A DNA stretch of 9,518 nucleotides from contig CAMILJ010000075.1 of NCBI GenBank assembly GCA_946222625.1, forward strand, positions 1-9,518. Reading direction: 5' to 3'. The position numbers and the translations under genes were made by a program. The DNA is from an uncultured Corynebacterium sp. (GTDB lineage: Bacteria > Actinomycetota > Actinomycetes > Mycobacteriales > Mycobacteriaceae). Numbering within the stretch: the stretch's first letter is position 1; each line of letters opens with the position of its first letter. Below the pieces are notes generated by a model. The model worked only from the letters and a program-made list of their open reading frames with translations, made no database searches and was not told where the DNA came from. This document shows, piece after piece, positions 6,881 to 9,518 of the stretch.

Positions 6881-6919
6881 AGTTAATTGAGTGATAGAAC
6901 TAACAATATCACTTTAGTT
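6878..6919. promoter_or_regulatory. Nested operator-like dyads between fabG4 and fadA2
   Basis: Three overlapping inverted repeats share this 42-bp AT-rich stretch. GTTAGTT (6878-6884) pairs with AACTAAC (6898-6904). AGTGATA (6890-6896) pairs with TATCACT (6907-6913), spaced by 10 bp. AACTAA (6898-6903) pairs with TTAGTT (6914-6919). A tentative fadA2 promoter, TTGCAA (6871-6876) with TAGAAC (6895-6900) at 18-bp spacing, would lie under these repeats, so a bound regulator could repress it and perhaps fabG4 too. The repeats are plain in the sequence. The regulator is unknown, a TetR-type protein being one reasonable guess for lipid genes. Confidence 0.55.
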
Positions 6920-6999
6920 GTGACGCGAAATGAACAGTCGGGTTGCTACCCCCTCCCGCTGGGATGATTCGCACGAGACCACTCGCGAAGGAGTTTTTA

Positions 7000-8298
7000 A
7001 TGACCAACCCCCCGCACCGCGTAGCCATCCTGGGTGGCAACCGCATCCCATTTGCTCGTTCCAATAAGCAGTACGCCCACGCGTCCAACCAAGACATGCT
7101 CACCAGTGCGCTGGATGGACTCGTCGCGCGCTACGGGCTTCACGACGAACGCCTCGGCCTCGTCGCCGCCGGCGCTGTGCTCAAGCACTCCCGCGATTTC
7201 AATCTCACCCGCGAAGTCGTCCTGGGCTCCGCCTTGGACTCCACGACCCCTGCCATCGATGTACAACAGGCCTGCTGTACTTCTCTTGCGGCAGCTATCC
7301 ACGTCGGTGATGCCATCGCCCAAGGCCGGATCTCCGCAGGCATCGCAGGCGGAACGGACACAACCTCGGATGCCCCGCTGGCCGTCAATGACACGCTGCG
7401 CCGCACGTTGCTCAACCTCACCCGCGCCAAGACCGCCGCTCAGCGCGCCCAGCTCATCGGCTCTATCCGCCCCTCGCAGCTAGCCCCGGAACAGCCGCAA
7501 AACGGTGAGCCGCGCACCGGACTCTCCATGGGTGATCACGCCGCCATCACCGCCCGCGAATTGAACGTCAGCCGCGAGGCCCAGGATGAGTTGGCACTCG
7601 CCTCCCACCAGAACCTCCACAAGGCTTGGGAGGAGGGCTTCTTTGATGACCTCACCACGGGCTTCCTCGGCGTCAACCGCGATACCAACCTGCGCCCGGA
7701 TTCCTCCTTGGAGTCCTTGGCCAAGCTCAAGCCGGTCTTTGGCAAGCGCGATGCCGAGCAACACGGCACGCAGGCCACGATGACCGCAGGCAATTCCACG
7801 CCGCTGACCGACGGCGCCTCCGTCGCCCTGCTGAGCTCCGAGGAATGGGCGGCCGAGCACAACATCGAGCCCCGCGCCTTCCTCGTGGACTCCGAGACCG
7901 CGGCCGTCGACTTTGTCCACGGCCCCGATGGTCTACTCATGGCCCCGACTTACGCGGTCCCGCGCCTGCTCGAGCGCAACAACCTGACCCTGCAGGATTT
8001 CGATTTCTACGAGATCCACGAGGCCTTCGCCTCCCAGGTACTAGCCACCCTGTCCGCATGGGAGGACGAGACCTACTGCCGCGAGCGCCTCGGATTGCAG
8101 TCCGCACTCGGTCCCATCGACCGTTCCAAACTCAACGTCAAGGGCTCCTCCCTGGCCGCCGGCCACCCCTTCGCCGCCACCGGTGCTCGCATCCTCGCCA
8201 CCACCGCCAAGATTCTTGAAGACAACGGCGGCGGACGCGCCCTCATTTCCATCTGTGCCGCCGGCGGGCAGGGCGTCGCCGCCATCGTCGAACGTTAA
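7000..8298 (+). CDS. fadA2: Acetyl-CoA C-acyltransferase (thiolase), FadA2/FadI type
   Basis: The thiolase cleaves 3-oxoacyl-CoA with CoA to give acetyl-CoA and an acyl-CoA shortened by two carbons. It has 432 residues, normal for this long FadI-like branch. The nucleophile is probably Cys92 in QQACCTSLAA, which aligns with ACATS of FadI; an unusual second Cys93 follows directly. EIHEAFA (338-344) has His in place of the common Asn, as in trifunctional-type thiolases. GHPFAATGAR contains His389, and CAAGGQG contains the acid/base Cys419. The start is the ATG at 7000, with AAGGAG (6988-6993) 6 nt upstream. The frame stays open back to 6943, but no ribosome-binding site supports a longer form. 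The gene is transcribed away from fabG4 and leads an operon with the oxidase gene 25 nt downstream. Rv0243 (fadA2) has the same position next to fabG4. Confidence 0.92.
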   Translation: MTNPPHRVAILGGNRIPFARSNKQYAHASNQDMLTSALDGLVARYGLHDERLGLVAAGAVLKHSRDFNLTREVVLGSALDSTTPAIDVQQACCTSLAAAIHVGDAIAQGRISAGIAGGTDTTSDAPLAVNDTLRRTLLNLTRAKTAAQRAQLIGSIRPSQLAPEQPQNGEPRTGLSMGDHAAITARELNVSREAQDELALASHQNLHKAWEEGFFDDLTTGFLGVNRDTNLRPDSSLESLAKLKPVFGKRDAEQHGTQATMTAGNSTPLTDGASVALLSSEEWAAEHNIEPRAFLVDSETAAVDFVHGPDGLLMAPTYAVPRLLERNNLTLQDFDFYEIHEAFASQVLATLSAWEDETYCRERLGLQSALGPIDRSKLNVKGSSLAAGHPFAATGARILATTAKILEDNGGGRALISICAAGGQGVAAIVER

Positions 8299-8323
8299 TA
8301 AAGCCTCCTAGAAAGGACCACGC

Positions 8324-9518
8324 ATGCCACTGACCAAGTCTTCCGCTGACAAAAAGTCCATCTCCCCGGAGCTCAACAACCAGGCCACCACCGACGCTCC
8401 CAAGGCCGAGGCCCGCAGCCCACACCGCCTGCCCACCACACCGAAGCCTGCTGTGGCCACCGAACTTGCCGCGCTTCTCGACGGCCCCCATGCCGCCTTC
8501 CGCCAAGAACTGCGCACCTTCCTCAACGATCCTTCGCTTTTCCCGAACCCGGATCTGCCCATGGCGGAGCAGCGCCAGCGCACCTTTGAGAACCTGTCCA
8601 AGGTTCGTGACTTCGGCGGGTTCAACCACGGCCTGCGCCGCGCGCACGGCGGTGCCGGCAAGCCCAATCTCTCCACCTTCACCCTCGAAGGCTTGGCGTG
8701 GGTCGACGGTTCACTGGCTATTAAGTCCGGCGTGCAGTGGGGCCTGTGGGGCGGTGCGCTGGATCAGCTCGGCACCGAGCGTCACCTCGAATGGGTTGAG
8801 AAGGCCGCCAGCCTGGAGTTGCCAGGCTGTTTCGCCATGACCGAGCGCGGCCACGGCTCCGATGTGCAATCCCTCGAGACCACCGCCACCTTCGACCCGG
8901 AGACCGATGAGTTCATCATCAACACTCCCTCCGATTCCGCGGTGAAGAACTACATCGGCAACGCCGCCAAGGACGGCCGGGCCGCAGTCGTCTTTACCCA
9001 GCTCATCACCCCGGATAGCGACGGCCGCTCCCACGGCGTCCACGCCATCATCGTCCCCATCCGCGATGAAGAAGGCAATGAGCTGCCGGGCGTGACCTTG
9101 GGCGATCATGGCCACAAGGGTGGTTTGGTGGGCGTCGACAATGGCACCCTGCGCTTCGACAACGTCCGCGTGCCGCGCGAGAACCTACTCAATCGCTTCG
9201 CCGATGTGGACGAGAACGGCAAGTACTCCTCCCCCATCGAGTCTAAGAATGCTCGCTTCTTCACCATGCTCGGCACGCTTATCCGCGGCCGCATCGGCGT
9301 ATCCGGCGCAGCGGGCGCGGCCACCGAGGCTTCCCTGGACATCGCCATCCGCTACGCCAACCGCCGCCGCCAGTTTGAGGGCGCGACCGGCGCCGAAAAG
9401 CGCCTCATCGAGCACCGCCAGCACCGCCGCCGTCTGCTCATCCCGTTGGCCCGCACGTATGCGCTGCACCTGCTCTACAACCAGATTCTGGAGCGCTACC
9501 AGGAGCAAAACGATCAGC
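8324..9518 (+). CDS. Acyl-CoA oxidase-type flavoprotein (ACOX/acyl-CoA dehydrogenase superfamily), 3'-truncated by window end
   Basis: This FAD enzyme would introduce the trans-2 double bond into acyl-CoA, the first beta-oxidation step. Its 398 visible codons have no stop, against about 650-700 residues for full ACOX proteins. The N-terminal 45 residues are polar and low-complexity, followed by the helical domain. GCFAMTERGHGSDVQSLETT (168-187) leads the beta domain, then a DPETDEFIINTP-like segment, GVHAIIVPIRDEEG, a GDHGHKGGLVGVDNG-like segment and the VRVPRENLL stretch, all closely resembling peroxisomal ACOX1. The catalytic Glu region lies beyond the window. The ATG at 8324 has AAAGGA (8312-8317) 6 nt upstream. 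It is 25 nt after fadA2 in the same direction, so probably co-transcribed. Whether it passes electrons to oxygen (making H2O2) or to an electron-transfer flavoprotein cannot be decided from this part. Confidence 0.88.
   Translation, partial: MPLTKSSADKKSISPELNNQATTDAPKAEARSPHRLPTTPKPAVATELAALLDGPHAAFRQELRTFLNDPSLFPNPDLPMAEQRQRTFENLSKVRDFGGFNHGLRRAHGGAGKPNLSTFTLEGLAWVDGSLAIKSGVQWGLWGGALDQLGTERHLEWVEKAASLELPGCFAMTERGHGSDVQSLETTATFDPETDEFIINTPSDSAVKNYIGNAAKDGRAAVVFTQLITPDSDGRSHGVHAIIVPIRDEEGNELPGVTLGDHGHKGGLVGVDNGTLRFDNVRVPRENLLNRFADVDENGKYSSPIESKNARFFTMLGTLIRGRIGVSGAAGAATEASLDIAIRYANRRRQFEGATGAEKRLIEHRQHRRRLLIPLARTYALHLLYNQILERYQEQNDQ

Noticed and set aside
6918..6935. GlxR-like (CRP-type) site near TGTGAC
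   Set aside because: Only one half-site is present. The second TCACA half at 6-bp spacing is missing, and GTGATA/TATCAC has the wrong spacing.
6943..6999. Upstream extension of the thiolase frame to 6943
   Set aside because: The added 19 residues do not resemble the family, and AAGGAG sits 6 nt before the ATG at 7000.
8306..8317. TCCT/AGGA mini-hairpin over the oxidase ribosome-binding site
   Set aside because: Four base pairs with a 4-nt loop is expected by chance beside any AGGA motif and is too weak to call regulatory.

Overview
The window is high-GC actinobacterial DNA. The most likely source is a Corynebacterium, inferred from protein similarity recalled from memory and from gene order; no search was run. 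It is densely coding, with no tRNA, rRNA, CRISPR array or mobile element seen. The longest non-coding stretch is the 185 bp between fabG4 and fadA2.

Positions 1-3462 form a purine-synthesis block. A small DUF3073 gene on the + strand converges on a minus-strand operon, with a hairpin terminator between them. Read in its own direction the operon is: SCP2-like 'sterol carrier family' protein, purF, purM, with gaps of 10 and 14 nt. The same neighbours (Rv0807, purF, purM, Rv0810c) are found in Mycobacterium tuberculosis, so this is an old actinobacterial arrangement.

Positions 3496-4530 hold a tandem-hotdog acyl-CoA thioesterase. It diverges from the purine operon across only 33 bp and then runs convergently into the lipid block.

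Positions 4544-9518 form an acyl-CoA (lipid) block around a divergent control region (6815-6999). Leftwards run fabG4 (two-domain SDR 3-oxoacyl reductase) and a MaoC-type double-hotdog hydratase (htdX-like), joined stop-to-start as TAAATG. Rightwards run a thiolase (fadA2-like) and an acyl-CoA oxidase-type flavoprotein cut by the window end. The first three resemble the M. tuberculosis Rv0241c-Rv0243 cluster. The fourth looks like a peroxisomal-type ACOX protein rather than the FadE5 present in M. tuberculosis.

Together the four genes could supply all four steps of a beta-oxidation spiral through (3R)-hydroxyacyl-CoA, with the thioesterase nearby to release free acids. The divergent region carries several overlapping inverted repeats, good candidates for operators of an unidentified lipid-responsive regulator. 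No clearly novel system is evident. The points most worth a second look are the oxidase-plus-R-specific gene set, the nested operators and the asymmetric thioesterase active site.
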